Assembly: GCA_015522395.1 (NCBI GenBank)
Contig: WAMH01000054.1
Location: 1 to 11,327, forward strand
From: Thermococcus sp.
GTDB lineage: Archaea; Methanobacteriota_B; Thermococci; Thermococcales; Thermococcaceae
Length of the DNA stretch: 11,327 bases
Reading direction: 5' to 3'
A program made the translations under genes and the position numbers. Shown here piece after piece: positions 5,036-11,327 of this stretch. The notes beneath the pieces are model-generated. The model ran no database searches and was not told the origin of the DNA. It saw only the letters and a program-made list of their open reading frames with translations. How positions within the stretch are numbered: the stretch's first letter is position 1; each line of letters begins with the position of its first letter.

Positions 5036-6883
5036 ATGGCGGTCAACAAGTGGGTGGAGAGATTCTTCGGCACCCCGATGCCAGACTCCGTCGTCATAAC
5101 GTCGTTTCTGTTCCCGCTCCTGTACCTGATAGGTTTCCTCGTTATACCCGTTCTCGTTATGCTCCTGACGGCCTTCGTCTACAACGGCCACATATCGATC
5201 TACTGGTTCAAGAGCATCTTCGGCGCACCGTACTACTTCAATCCGCTGCACCCATCGGGCTCCCTGGTCCAGCTGATACCCTGGGGCAACCAGCAGGTCT
5301 ACTACTTCTCCGGCTGGGACTTCGGTGTGGTCATAAACTCCATCGTGGTCTCCATCAGCGTCATGATCTTGGCAACTATCCTCGGCGTTGCGTTCGCCTT
5401 TGTCATGGCACGCTACGACTTCCCGGGCAAGAACATCGTCAGAATCCTGCTCTTCGTCCCGCTCCTCGTTACACCTTTCGTCAACGTCGTCGTGGTCAAG
5501 AAGATGTTCCTTCCGAACGGGCTGATAAACTGGATCTTCTACCAGCACCTCCACCTCTTCCCCCACCCGATATGGATCGACGGTCTCGTCGGCGTCGTCA
5601 TCGCCCAGTCGATGACCTACTACCCGATAGTCTACCTCAACGCCTACGCGAGCTTCATCAACATCGACCCAAGCCTCGAGGAGCAGGCCGAGAACCTCGG
5701 AAGCAGGGGCTTTCACCTCTTCAGGACGGTGACCTTCCCACTCGCCCTCCCGGGAATAGCGGCAGGAGCGGCGCTCGTGGGAATATTCAGCCTCGAGGAC
5801 CTTGCCGCGCCAATAGTCTTCCAGGGAAGTGCGATAGCCAAGAAGCTGATGTCGTTCCAGATCTACAGCTCCTTCGTTTCAGGATTCGCTGTGGGTAACC
5901 CACAGATGGCAGCGCTGGCCCTCGTCATGCTCACCATAGCCCTCATAATCTTCCTGGCAATCCGCTGGTACGTCGGGATGAAGCAGTACGCCATGCTCAG
6001 CAAGGGCGGAAGGTGGAAGCCGAGGGTCGCCAAGCCCAGGCTCTGGCAGGCCGCGGTCATCTACCTGATCGTAATACCCGCCCTCCTCATAACAATATTC
6101 CCACAGATCGGAGTCGTTCTGCTGGCCTTCTCAAAGCGCTGGTATGGCACCTGGCCGGAGGGGTTCACGCTCTCCCACATGGAGGCACTGCTCACCCAGC
6201 CTGACATCCTCAGGGTCATCGAGAACAGCCTGCTCTACTCCACGGTGGCGATATTCATCATCATCCTGCTCTCACTGACGGCCTCCTACGCCGCAGGAAG
6301 GTTCAAGAAGGCCAAGCTCGCGCCGATCCTCGACAGCCTCGCAACCATACCCATAGCCGTTCCGGGGATAGTTATAGCAATGAGCTATTTCTTCTTCTTC
6401 TCGACGGTTCCGCCCTTCAAGGGAACCGCCCTCGACCCGACCAATTTACTGGCCTTCTTCCCGGGAGCGGCACTCATCCTGGCCTACTCGATAAGGCGTC
6501 TGCCCTTCGCGGCACGTTCAATAGCCGCAGGAATCCAGCAGGTCCACGTCTCCCTTGAGGAAGCCGCGATAAACCTAGGCGCGGGCAGGTGGAAGGCCCT
6601 GACGAGCATACTGATCCCCATGATACTCCTGAACCTCCTCGGTGGGGCAATGCTGAGCTTCGTCTACTGTATGAGCGAGACCAGCGTTGGCATCACCCTC
6701 GGTTCAATAAACTCCACATGGTACCCGATAACCGCGAAGATGAAGGAGCTGATCACCGGATCGGTGGGAAGCGCCAACCTGGCAGCTGCCCTCGGTGTCT
6801 TCCTCATGCTCGTGCAGATACTCGCAATAGTGCTCGCCAACGTGATAACCAAGCAGAGGTACTCCTTCATAGGTCTCACATGA
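5036..6883 (+). CDS. ABC importer permease, two fused membrane domains (FbpB/ThiP-like, COG1178)
   Basis: A 615-residue integral membrane protein that forms the whole translocation channel in one chain. About twelve hydrophobic segments fall into two halves of six, joined by a basic loop near residues 315-340 (KGGRWKPRVAKPR). Each half carries the cytoplasmic coupling (EAA) loop that docks onto the ATPase: EEQAENLGSRG from residue 215 and EEAAINLGAGRW from residue 508, each followed by a proline-containing segment leading into the next helix. Fused double permeases of this kind are normal for Fe(III), thiamine and related importers of this class. The start at ATG 5036 is set by AAGGAGGT seven bases upstream. 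The stop codon at 6881-6883 overlaps the ribosome-binding site of the ATPase gene, so the two are translated together. The gene looks intact. Confidence 0.95.
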   Translation: MAVNKWVERFFGTPMPDSVVITSFLFPLLYLIGFLVIPVLVMLLTAFVYNGHISIYWFKSIFGAPYYFNPLHPSGSLVQLIPWGNQQVYYFSGWDFGVVINSIVVSISVMILATILGVAFAFVMARYDFPGKNIVRILLFVPLLVTPFVNVVVVKKMFLPNGLINWIFYQHLHLFPHPIWIDGLVGVVIAQSMTYYPIVYLNAYASFINIDPSLEEQAENLGSRGFHLFRTVTFPLALPGIAAGAALVGIFSLEDLAAPIVFQGSAIAKKLMSFQIYSSFVSGFAVGNPQMAALALVMLTIALIIFLAIRWYVGMKQYAMLSKGGRWKPRVAKPRLWQAAVIYLIVIPALLITIFPQIGVVLLAFSKRWYGTWPEGFTLSHMEALLTQPDILRVIENSLLYSTVAIFIIILLSLTASYAAGRFKKAKLAPILDSLATIPIAVPGIVIAMSYFFFFSTVPPFKGTALDPTNLLAFFPGAALILAYSIRRLPFAARSIAAGIQQVHVSLEEAAINLGAGRWKALTSILIPMILLNLLGGAMLSFVYCMSETSVGITLGSINSTWYPITAKMKELITGSVGSANLAAALGVFLMLVQILAIVLANVITKQRYSFIGLT

Positions 6884-6889
6884 GGTGGT
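6882..6889 (+). promoter_or_regulatory. Ribosome-binding site deciding the ATPase start
   Basis: GAGGTGGT overlaps the permease stop codon (6881-6883) and ends four bases before the ATG at 6894. An in-frame GTG at 6885 lies inside this site and is therefore an unlikely start. Confidence 0.75.
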
Positions 6890-6893
6890 CGAG

Positions 6894-7958
6894 ATGGTTG
6901 AGGTCAAACTTCAGAACATCGTCAAGAGGTTTGGAGACACCGTCGCCCTCAAGGGCATAAGTCTTGACATAAAACACGGGGAGCTCTTCACCCTGCTCGG
7001 TCCAAGCGGCTGTGGAAAGTCAACAACGCTGAGGATAATAGCTGGCCTTGAGTACCCGGACGAGGGTAAGCTCTACTTCGGAGATCAGGACGTGACCTAC
7101 CTTCCGTCCCACCAGAAGGGGGCCGTCCTCGTCTTCCAGAACTACGCCCTCTGGCCGCATATGACCGTCTTCGACAACGTTGCCTACGGCCTGAAGCTGA
7201 GGAAGGTTCCAAAGGAGGAGATAAAGAAGAAGGTAGAGTGGGCCCTCGAGCTCATTAAGCTTAAGGGCTTCGAGGACCGCTACCCGACCCAGTTGAGCGG
7301 CGGTCAGCAGCAGCGTGTGGCAATAGCAAGGGCCCTTGTGGTCGAGCCAAAGGTTCTCCTCCTTGACGAGCCGCTCAGCAACCTCGACGCAAAGCTCCGC
7401 CTTGAGATGCGCTCGGAGATAAGGCGCATACAGCGCGAGCTTGGCATAACGGTAATATACGTCACCCACGACCAAGAGGAGGCGATGGCGATAAGCGACA
7501 GGATAGCGGTCATGAACGTCGGAACCGTCGAGCAGGTCGGAACGCCCAGGGAGATATACGAACATCCGAGGACCGAGTTCGTGGCGAGCTTCATGGGTAA
7601 GACCAACGTCATTCCAGCCAAGGTGGTCGAGAGGAACGGCGACCGCGTTACGGTGGAGTTCGAGGGCTTCCGCCTCGACGGCCTTCACTACACAGGAAAG
7701 AGCGACAACGTGGTCATTGTCATAAGGCCCGAAAGGATAAGACTCAAGCCCGCTGAAAACGCCGTTTCACTCACAGGAACCGTGGACCTCATCGAGTACT
7801 ACGGCTTCTTCATCGAGGTCATCGGCCTTTTCGGGGATGTACGCATGATAGCCAGGACCATAAGCGACAGGGAAGTGGGCAACCTCAAACCCACGCAACC
7901 AGTTACATTCTACATCAACAGGGACGACATAATCGTCCTCCCGAAGCAACAGCTCTGA
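6894..7958 (+). CDS. ABC importer ATPase with C-terminal TOBE region (MalK/FbpC/PotA type)
   Basis: The 354-residue nucleotide-binding subunit powers the importer from the cytoplasmic face. All motifs are present: Walker A GPSGCGKST (36-44), Q-loop Gln82 in VFQNYALWPH, signature LSGGQ (134-138), Walker B LLLDE (155-159), D-loop SNLD (162-165) and switch His192 in YVTHDQEEAM. After about residue 235 the protein continues as a beta-rich TOBE-type regulatory region, with KTNVIPAKV and VIRPERIRL typical of it. The start is ATG 6894 rather than GTG 6885, because the ribosome-binding site covers the GTG. The ribosome-binding site overlaps the permease stop codon, indicating translational coupling and a 1:1 complex. 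One permease chain with two docking loops would bind two copies of this ATPase. No substrate information can be drawn from this subunit. Confidence 0.96.
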   Translation: MVEVKLQNIVKRFGDTVALKGISLDIKHGELFTLLGPSGCGKSTTLRIIAGLEYPDEGKLYFGDQDVTYLPSHQKGAVLVFQNYALWPHMTVFDNVAYGLKLRKVPKEEIKKKVEWALELIKLKGFEDRYPTQLSGGQQQRVAIARALVVEPKVLLLDEPLSNLDAKLRLEMRSEIRRIQRELGITVIYVTHDQEEAMAISDRIAVMNVGTVEQVGTPREIYEHPRTEFVASFMGKTNVIPAKVVERNGDRVTVEFEGFRLDGLHYTGKSDNVVIVIRPERIRLKPAENAVSLTGTVDLIEYYGFFIEVIGLFGDVRMIARTISDREVGNLKPTQPVTFYINRDDIIVLPKQQL

Positions 7959-7983
7959 CTTTTCTACCTTTTTAGGTGATTTT

Positions 7984-8550
7984 ATGCTGGGCAACCTTCA
8001 GGAAGGGCAGATCTACGAGGTTCTCCTAGTTACCTCAACTAACATCACCCCGGTTGGCGTCGTGAGGAGGGGAAATGTACTTGAGTTCAAGCTTTTTCCT
8101 GGAAGAAGCTTCAGGGATCTCCTCGAAAATCCCCTTGCCTCAGTTCAGGTGACCAACGACGTTGAGCTTATCGTAAGGCTCGCCCTCAACCTTCCGGCGG
8201 GAATCAACGTCCTCAACGGGGAAAAAGGACGCTGGATAAAAGGCCTCCCGGGCTGGTACGGGCGGGTCGAACACCGCGTAGAAAAGTGGAAGGACCGAAT
8301 AGGGGAGGCGGAGGTTCTCCTGGGGAAGTTCCTTCCAGAGGGGAAAATCGAGGGTTCTCTCGAGCCGGTTCCCATCAGCCGGGCGGACTGCTACCTGCTG
8401 GAGATGGCCGTTCATTTCACAAGGTTCCTCGTATCCAGAGACCCGGGGATGGCAGCTAGGGTCCTTGAACTCCACCGGGAATACCGTCGCCTTGGAGGCA
8501 GTTCAGAGGTTGCTGATTACATTGTGGAACGTATTGAAGAAGGCGTTTGA
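7984..8550 (+). CDS. DUF447-family protein (predicted FMN-binding split barrel)
   Basis: A 188-residue cytoplasmic protein without signal or membrane segments. The N-terminal part (about 5-75) has the pattern of the archaeal DUF447 family: GQIYEVLLVTS, PVGVVRRGN, FPGRSFRDLLENP, VTNDVELIVRLAL. This corresponds to a flavin-reductase-like split barrel. The C-terminal part (about 85-188) is helical, including SRADCYLLEMAVHFTRFL and LELHREYRRLGG. Family members with known structure bind a flavin, but their reaction is not established to my knowledge. The gene starts 25 bases after the ATPase stop, with AGGTGAT (7974-7980) three bases before the ATG. It is thus likely on the same transcript, although the T-rich gap (CTTTTCTACCTTTTT) could weaken read-through. 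Whether it belongs to the transporter's function or is a passenger is open. Confidence 0.78.
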   Translation: MLGNLQEGQIYEVLLVTSTNITPVGVVRRGNVLEFKLFPGRSFRDLLENPLASVQVTNDVELIVRLALNLPAGINVLNGEKGRWIKGLPGWYGRVEHRVEKWKDRIGEAEVLLGKFLPEGKIEGSLEPVPISRADCYLLEMAVHFTRFLVSRDPGMAARVLELHREYRRLGGSSEVADYIVERIEEGV

Positions 8551-8559
8551 AGGAGAAAC

Positions 8560-8602
8560 AGGAAAACTTTTAACGTACTTTCAGCGCACATTACTTGGTG
8601 AT
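8560..8602 (+). promoter_or_regulatory. BRE/TATA promoter and ribosome-binding site of the phosphoesterase gene
   Basis: AGGAAAACTTTTAACG (8560-8575) fits BRE plus TATA and predicts transcription starting near 8594-8598. GGTGAT (8597-8602) then stands three bases before ATG 8606. The promoter lies just past the DUF447 stop codon and shows why the upstream in-frame ATG at 8465, inside DUF447, is not the real start. Confidence 0.6.
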
Positions 8603-8605
8603 ACC

Positions 8606-10642
8606 ATGGCCAAGCGGCTACTAGCAGGTATGGCCCTTTTGATTAGCGTCCTCGCCCTTCTTGGGGCGGTCCCAGTGAACGCTACTTCAAGTCAGTACAG
8701 CACGACCTACAGTAAGTACCTCTACCAGCCAGCACCGGCCGTTCCGGCCTTCGCGATCCCGGGCGGAAACTTCACCCTTCACCTAAAGGGGGACATTCAA
8801 GGCATAGATTCAGTAATCGCAGTCTCAGTTCTTCACGGTCCCTACCGACTCCATATTTTGGAGTCAAGCTTCAGCAAAGGGGGGCCGAACTACGCTGTGA
8901 TAGCGGTTCCCGACGACATAGCCCCGGACGACTACTTCCTATTGATAAAGACAAACAAGGGAACCCTAGTTCTCCCGAACGGCCTGAAAGTATTCAAAGA
9001 ATGGCCCAAGACCCTCACAATAGGCTGGGTGAGCGACACCCACGTCACCAGCAGTGCGAAGATAGGCTACGTCTGCGGCCCCTACTTCCAGCACAGCATC
9101 TACAAGCTCGAGCAGATGTGTTCGAACCCGATACCACTCCACAGCGTCGTCGCGACCGACAGCGCCTACACTTACTGGGCGATGCAGAGGCCCACCCTCA
9201 TAATCAACACCGGTGACGACGTTGACAGCAGCAACGACCTCGTTGGCTACACGATAATGTACAACATTATGGAGCACGCGGCTGCAGCAGGTCAGGCCCA
9301 CCTAAGCATAAAGGGCAACCACGACAACCCGCCGGTCATCTACAGTCAGCTCATAGGGCCCCCGGTGTTCTACGTCACTATCGGCAAGTTCCTCATAATA
9401 GGCCTCGACACCGGCGGCGATCGCGGCTGGCCTACCATGGACGAGATAAAATGGATGGAAAAGGTTCTCAACGAACACCCCGGGTACACCCCGATAATCC
9501 TCTACCACCACCCGTTCTTCTTCGCCCCGCGCTGGAACTATCTCGGTGGTAAGATAAGCGGTCTCGACCCGAGCAACGACGCTGACTGGGCTCAGCTTGA
9601 GAAGTACATCGGAAACTACTGGAGGGGCAACCTCACCGTCGCCAGACGCTTCCTAGAGGACGTCGTCAAGTACAACATCCCGCTCACCATGAGCGGCCAC
9701 ATCCACCACGACATGTACTGGGTCTACACCGACAAGGAGGGTCACACCCACTACTTCCTCACGCTCACCTCCACAGGCGCCCCGGACAAGGAGAGCAACC
9801 CGCCGAGCAACCCCAAGCACAGTCCGACCTGGTACGGAACCAACCTCGTCGTCATCAGCCAGAACGGAAGCGTTGAGATGCCCCTCACGCCGGTCAAGTT
9901 CAACGGGAACAAGGTTACCAGCGACTTCATCAGCATCCCCGTCCCGCAGGAGTTCATGATATTCCGCCACAACACGGACTTCGGAACCGTTGCCAAGTTC
10001 ATCAACGAGCTCAACCACACCGTAACCGGCCCGATAACCTTCGTCATCCCGGAGGGCGCCAAGATAGATCCCGAGCACACCAACATAACCTACAAGGTTC
10101 TCGGCGAGAGGACCATCGGCGACAGGACGTACCTCATGATAAACGCCAGCGTTCCGGTTGGGGTTTCCCAGATAGTCATAGACAAGGGGCCCGACACGGA
10201 GAAGCCGGTTCTCCAGATAGCATATCTCCAGCCGACCCACCCAGCCCCAGACCAGCAGTCAATGCTCTACTTCACCGCCCAGGACAACCTCGGAATAAGG
10301 GACCTCTACGCCCAGATCTACGATTCGAACGGAAAGCTCGTCACCTACGGCAAGGTGGACAAGTTCCCGGCCGAGCCCGGAAGCGGAAAACCGACCAACA
10401 CTTTCTACACCGTCGAGCTTCCTCCGCTCAAGCCCGGCAAGTATAAGGTTGAAGTTGTCGCCGTGGATTTCTACGGCAACAAGGCGACCGTCTCACAGAA
10501 CCTTAACATAGCCAGTCCGACGTCAACCACTTCTACCAGCAGCTCGAGCACCAGCACGACGAGCAGTGGCGGCGGCATCTGCGGTCCGGCATTGATAGTC
10601 GCCCTCGCGGCAATACCGCTCCTCCTCAGGAAGAGGAAGTGA
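8606..10642 (+). CDS. Secreted calcineurin-like metallophosphoesterase with CGP-CTERM anchor
   Basis: A 678-residue surface enzyme predicted to hydrolyse phosphate esters with two metal ions. A signal peptide (about 1-24, ending VNA) is followed by a beta-rich N-terminal domain (about 30-135). The catalytic domain has every family motif: DTH (144-146), GDD (203-205), GNHD (237-240), HH (301-302) and GHIHH (364-368). A second beta-rich, Ig-like domain spans about 545-635 (LQIAYLQP, YFTAQDN, GKYKVEVVAVDFYGN). A Ser/Thr stalk and the CGP-CTERM tail follow (Cys659, hydrophobic helix, final RKRK). Many N-x-S/T sequons fit an extracellular protein. ATG 8606 was chosen over ATG 8465 because promoter, ribosome-binding site and signal peptide all sit at 8606. 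The substrate (nucleotide, sugar phosphate, phospholipid headgroup or other) cannot be told. Its location after an importer suggests that a product may be taken up. Confidence 0.93.
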   Translation: MAKRLLAGMALLISVLALLGAVPVNATSSQYSTTYSKYLYQPAPAVPAFAIPGGNFTLHLKGDIQGIDSVIAVSVLHGPYRLHILESSFSKGGPNYAVIAVPDDIAPDDYFLLIKTNKGTLVLPNGLKVFKEWPKTLTIGWVSDTHVTSSAKIGYVCGPYFQHSIYKLEQMCSNPIPLHSVVATDSAYTYWAMQRPTLIINTGDDVDSSNDLVGYTIMYNIMEHAAAAGQAHLSIKGNHDNPPVIYSQLIGPPVFYVTIGKFLIIGLDTGGDRGWPTMDEIKWMEKVLNEHPGYTPIILYHHPFFFAPRWNYLGGKISGLDPSNDADWAQLEKYIGNYWRGNLTVARRFLEDVVKYNIPLTMSGHIHHDMYWVYTDKEGHTHYFLTLTSTGAPDKESNPPSNPKHSPTWYGTNLVVISQNGSVEMPLTPVKFNGNKVTSDFISIPVPQEFMIFRHNTDFGTVAKFINELNHTVTGPITFVIPEGAKIDPEHTNITYKVLGERTIGDRTYLMINASVPVGVSQIVIDKGPDTEKPVLQIAYLQPTHPAPDQQSMLYFTAQDNLGIRDLYAQIYDSNGKLVTYGKVDKFPAEPGSGKPTNTFYTVELPPLKPGKYKVEVVAVDFYGNKATVSQNLNIASPTSTTSTSSSSTSTTSSGGGICGPALIVALAAIPLLLRKRK

Positions 10643-10644
10643 AC
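10575..10644 (+). repeat. CGP-CTERM tail module, copy 2
   Basis: This is the partner of 3251-3320, with about 61 of 70 bases identical by hand count. It encodes ICGPALIV, the membrane helix and the closing basic residues. The match continues across the stop codon into GAAC. Confidence 0.8.
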
Positions 10645-10665
10645 CCTTTTCTTCCTTTTGTTTTC
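10634..10665 (+). terminator. T-rich terminator after the phosphoesterase gene
   Basis: AGGAAG (10634-10639) and CTTCCT (10651-10656) form short inverted arms across the stop codon, followed by a T-rich stretch TTTTGTTTTCT. The T-tracts fit archaeal termination and separate this gene from the next, which has its own promoter. Confidence 0.45.
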
Positions 10666-10674
10666 TCCAGGAAG

Positions 10675-10710
10675 GTTTTTAAACCGTGCCCATAAGGCCC
10701 AACCGGTGAT
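10675..10710 (+). promoter_or_regulatory. TATA box and ribosome-binding site of the last gene
   Basis: GTTTTTAAAC (10675-10684) is a strong TATA box, predicting transcription from about 10702-10706. GGTGAT (10705-10710) stands five bases before GTG 10716. The two ATGs at 10709 and 10712 are out of frame, so GTG is the best start. Confidence 0.6.
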
Positions 10711-10715
10711 GATGG

Positions 10716-11327
10716 GTGAGGTTCAAGGGCAAGGCCTTTGGAAACACCGTGAGGATGGAGTTTGATATCCTCACTCTGGGCGAGCTTAAAATCGATGACC
10801 TGAAAGATTTTGACGTTGATTCCATCAAGATAGAACTCAAGCCCGGGGCCTCAGGAATAAAGATCATCGGAATATGGGAAGGAAACGTTGAGGAGAGCGG
10901 TGAGGGCATAAGGAGGGCCCTTGAGGAGAGTTACAAGCTCCGCGAGAGGATACTCAACCGGATAAAGAGCAAGACAGAGGCCATAAGGAGCACCATGCAA
11001 CAGCTTGGCTTCACCGAGGAGGTAGAGGGCTACGGGAACTCCCTTCGCTTCGTTAAGAAGGTTGGTCCCTACAGCATAGTTGTCATAGCATCAACAATGG
11101 ACGACATCCTCCGGGTCGAGGTCTACGGAAACGACAAGAAGATCATCAGTCCTGAACTGGAGAGCATCTTCGAGGACGTTGAAGTGGAGGAGCTTGAGGT
11201 TTATGACTTCGATGACGGTAAAGAAGAGCGGCTCGTCATAAACCTGGAGATACCAAAGAACGAGGGAAAGCCCGAGAGGAAGATCGTAGAGGCCATAAGG
11301 ATGATAGAGAGTATGCTAATGGCCTGA
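10716..11327 (+). CDS. Conserved-looking cytoplasmic protein of unknown function
   Basis: A complete 203-residue protein that I do not recognise. It starts at GTG 10716, supported by GGTGAT five bases upstream; the next in-frame ATG (10755) has no ribosome-binding site. There is no signal peptide, membrane segment, Cys pair or known catalytic motif. It is rich in Glu, Asp and Lys, as usual for soluble hyperthermophile proteins. The layout is beta strands (about 10-55), a long charged helix (about 62-98, EEGIRRALEESYKLRE-like), beta strands (about 104-140), a second strand pair (about 155-180) and a closing helix (186-201). The segment at about 28-72 resembles that at 151-199, suggesting an internal duplication. 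It has its own promoter and is separated from the phosphoesterase by a T-rich terminator, so it is probably not part of the transport cluster. The sequence ends exactly at its stop codon. Confidence 0.8.
   Translation: MRFKGKAFGNTVRMEFDILTLGELKIDDLKDFDVDSIKIELKPGASGIKIIGIWEGNVEESGEGIRRALEESYKLRERILNRIKSKTEAIRSTMQQLGFTEEVEGYGNSLRFVKKVGPYSIVVIASTMDDILRVEVYGNDKKIISPELESIFEDVEVEELEVYDFDDGKEERLVINLEIPKNEGKPERKIVEAIRMIESMLMA

Noticed and set aside
5003..5716. A 237-codon minus-strand frame inside the permease gene
   Set aside because: Extremely Asp/Glu/Val-rich translation, typical of the reverse strand of a membrane protein gene; no ribosome-binding site or promoter.
6885..6893. GTG start adding three residues to the ABC ATPase
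   Set aside because: The GTG is part of the GAGGTGGT ribosome-binding site for ATG 6894.
7020..7688. A 222-codon minus-strand frame over the ATPase gene
   Set aside because: The opposite strand carries every ABC ATPase motif; the antisense frame has no recognisable feature.
8465..8605. A 47-residue N-terminal extension of the phosphoesterase starting at ATG 8465
   Set aside because: It overlaps the DUF447 gene, would bury the signal peptide, and lies upstream of the gene's own promoter and ribosome-binding site.
9653..10240. A 195-codon minus-strand frame inside the phosphoesterase gene
   Set aside because: Shadow frame without signals; the sense strand codes for a complete, motif-bearing enzyme.

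Overview
The window reads as chromosomal DNA of a hyperthermophilic euryarchaeon of the Thermococcales, most likely a GC-rich Thermococcus. The evidence is an archaeal-type tyrosyl-tRNA synthetase with the Pyrococcus/Thermococcus length and start, two proteins ending in the CGP-CTERM tail known from this family, archaeal BRE/TATA promoters 25-40 bases before starts, strong GGTGAT/GGAGG ribosome-binding sites, and no bacterial -35/-10 pattern. No tRNA, rRNA, CRISPR array, insertion sequence or phage gene was seen. Every intergenic gap is shorter than 170 bases.

Left part (1-2052, minus strand): three housekeeping or regulatory genes, read right to left. They are tyrS, an Lrp/AsnC-family regulator, and the first 133 codons of a protein that looks like the N-terminus of a Thermococcales DEAD/DEAH-box helicase with a CxxC zinc motif. 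The last gene runs off the window and follows the regulator after only 8 bases. A 153-base divergent promoter region (2053-2205) separates this block from everything to its right.

Central and right part (2206-10642, plus strand): a cell-surface and transport cluster. In order it holds a secreted CGP-CTERM protein of unclear function, a lipoprotein solute-binding protein of the AfuA/FbpA (COG1840) type with a long extra C-terminal region, a fused double-domain permease, and a MalK/FbpC-like ATPase translationally coupled to the permease. These are followed by a small DUF447 (predicted FMN-binding split barrel) protein and a secreted calcineurin-like metallophosphoesterase that also ends in CGP-CTERM. 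The three core genes form a complete ABC importer. The two CGP-CTERM proteins at either end share near-identical DNA for the tail and an identical start context. A plausible but unproven reading is a surface scavenging system: the phosphoesterase acts on a phospho-compound outside the cell and the importer takes up a product. Classical Fe(III) import is the competing reading.

Right end (10716-11327, plus strand): a complete cytoplasmic protein of unknown function with its own promoter and a GTG start. Its N- and C-terminal parts look like diverged copies of one beta-beta-alpha unit.
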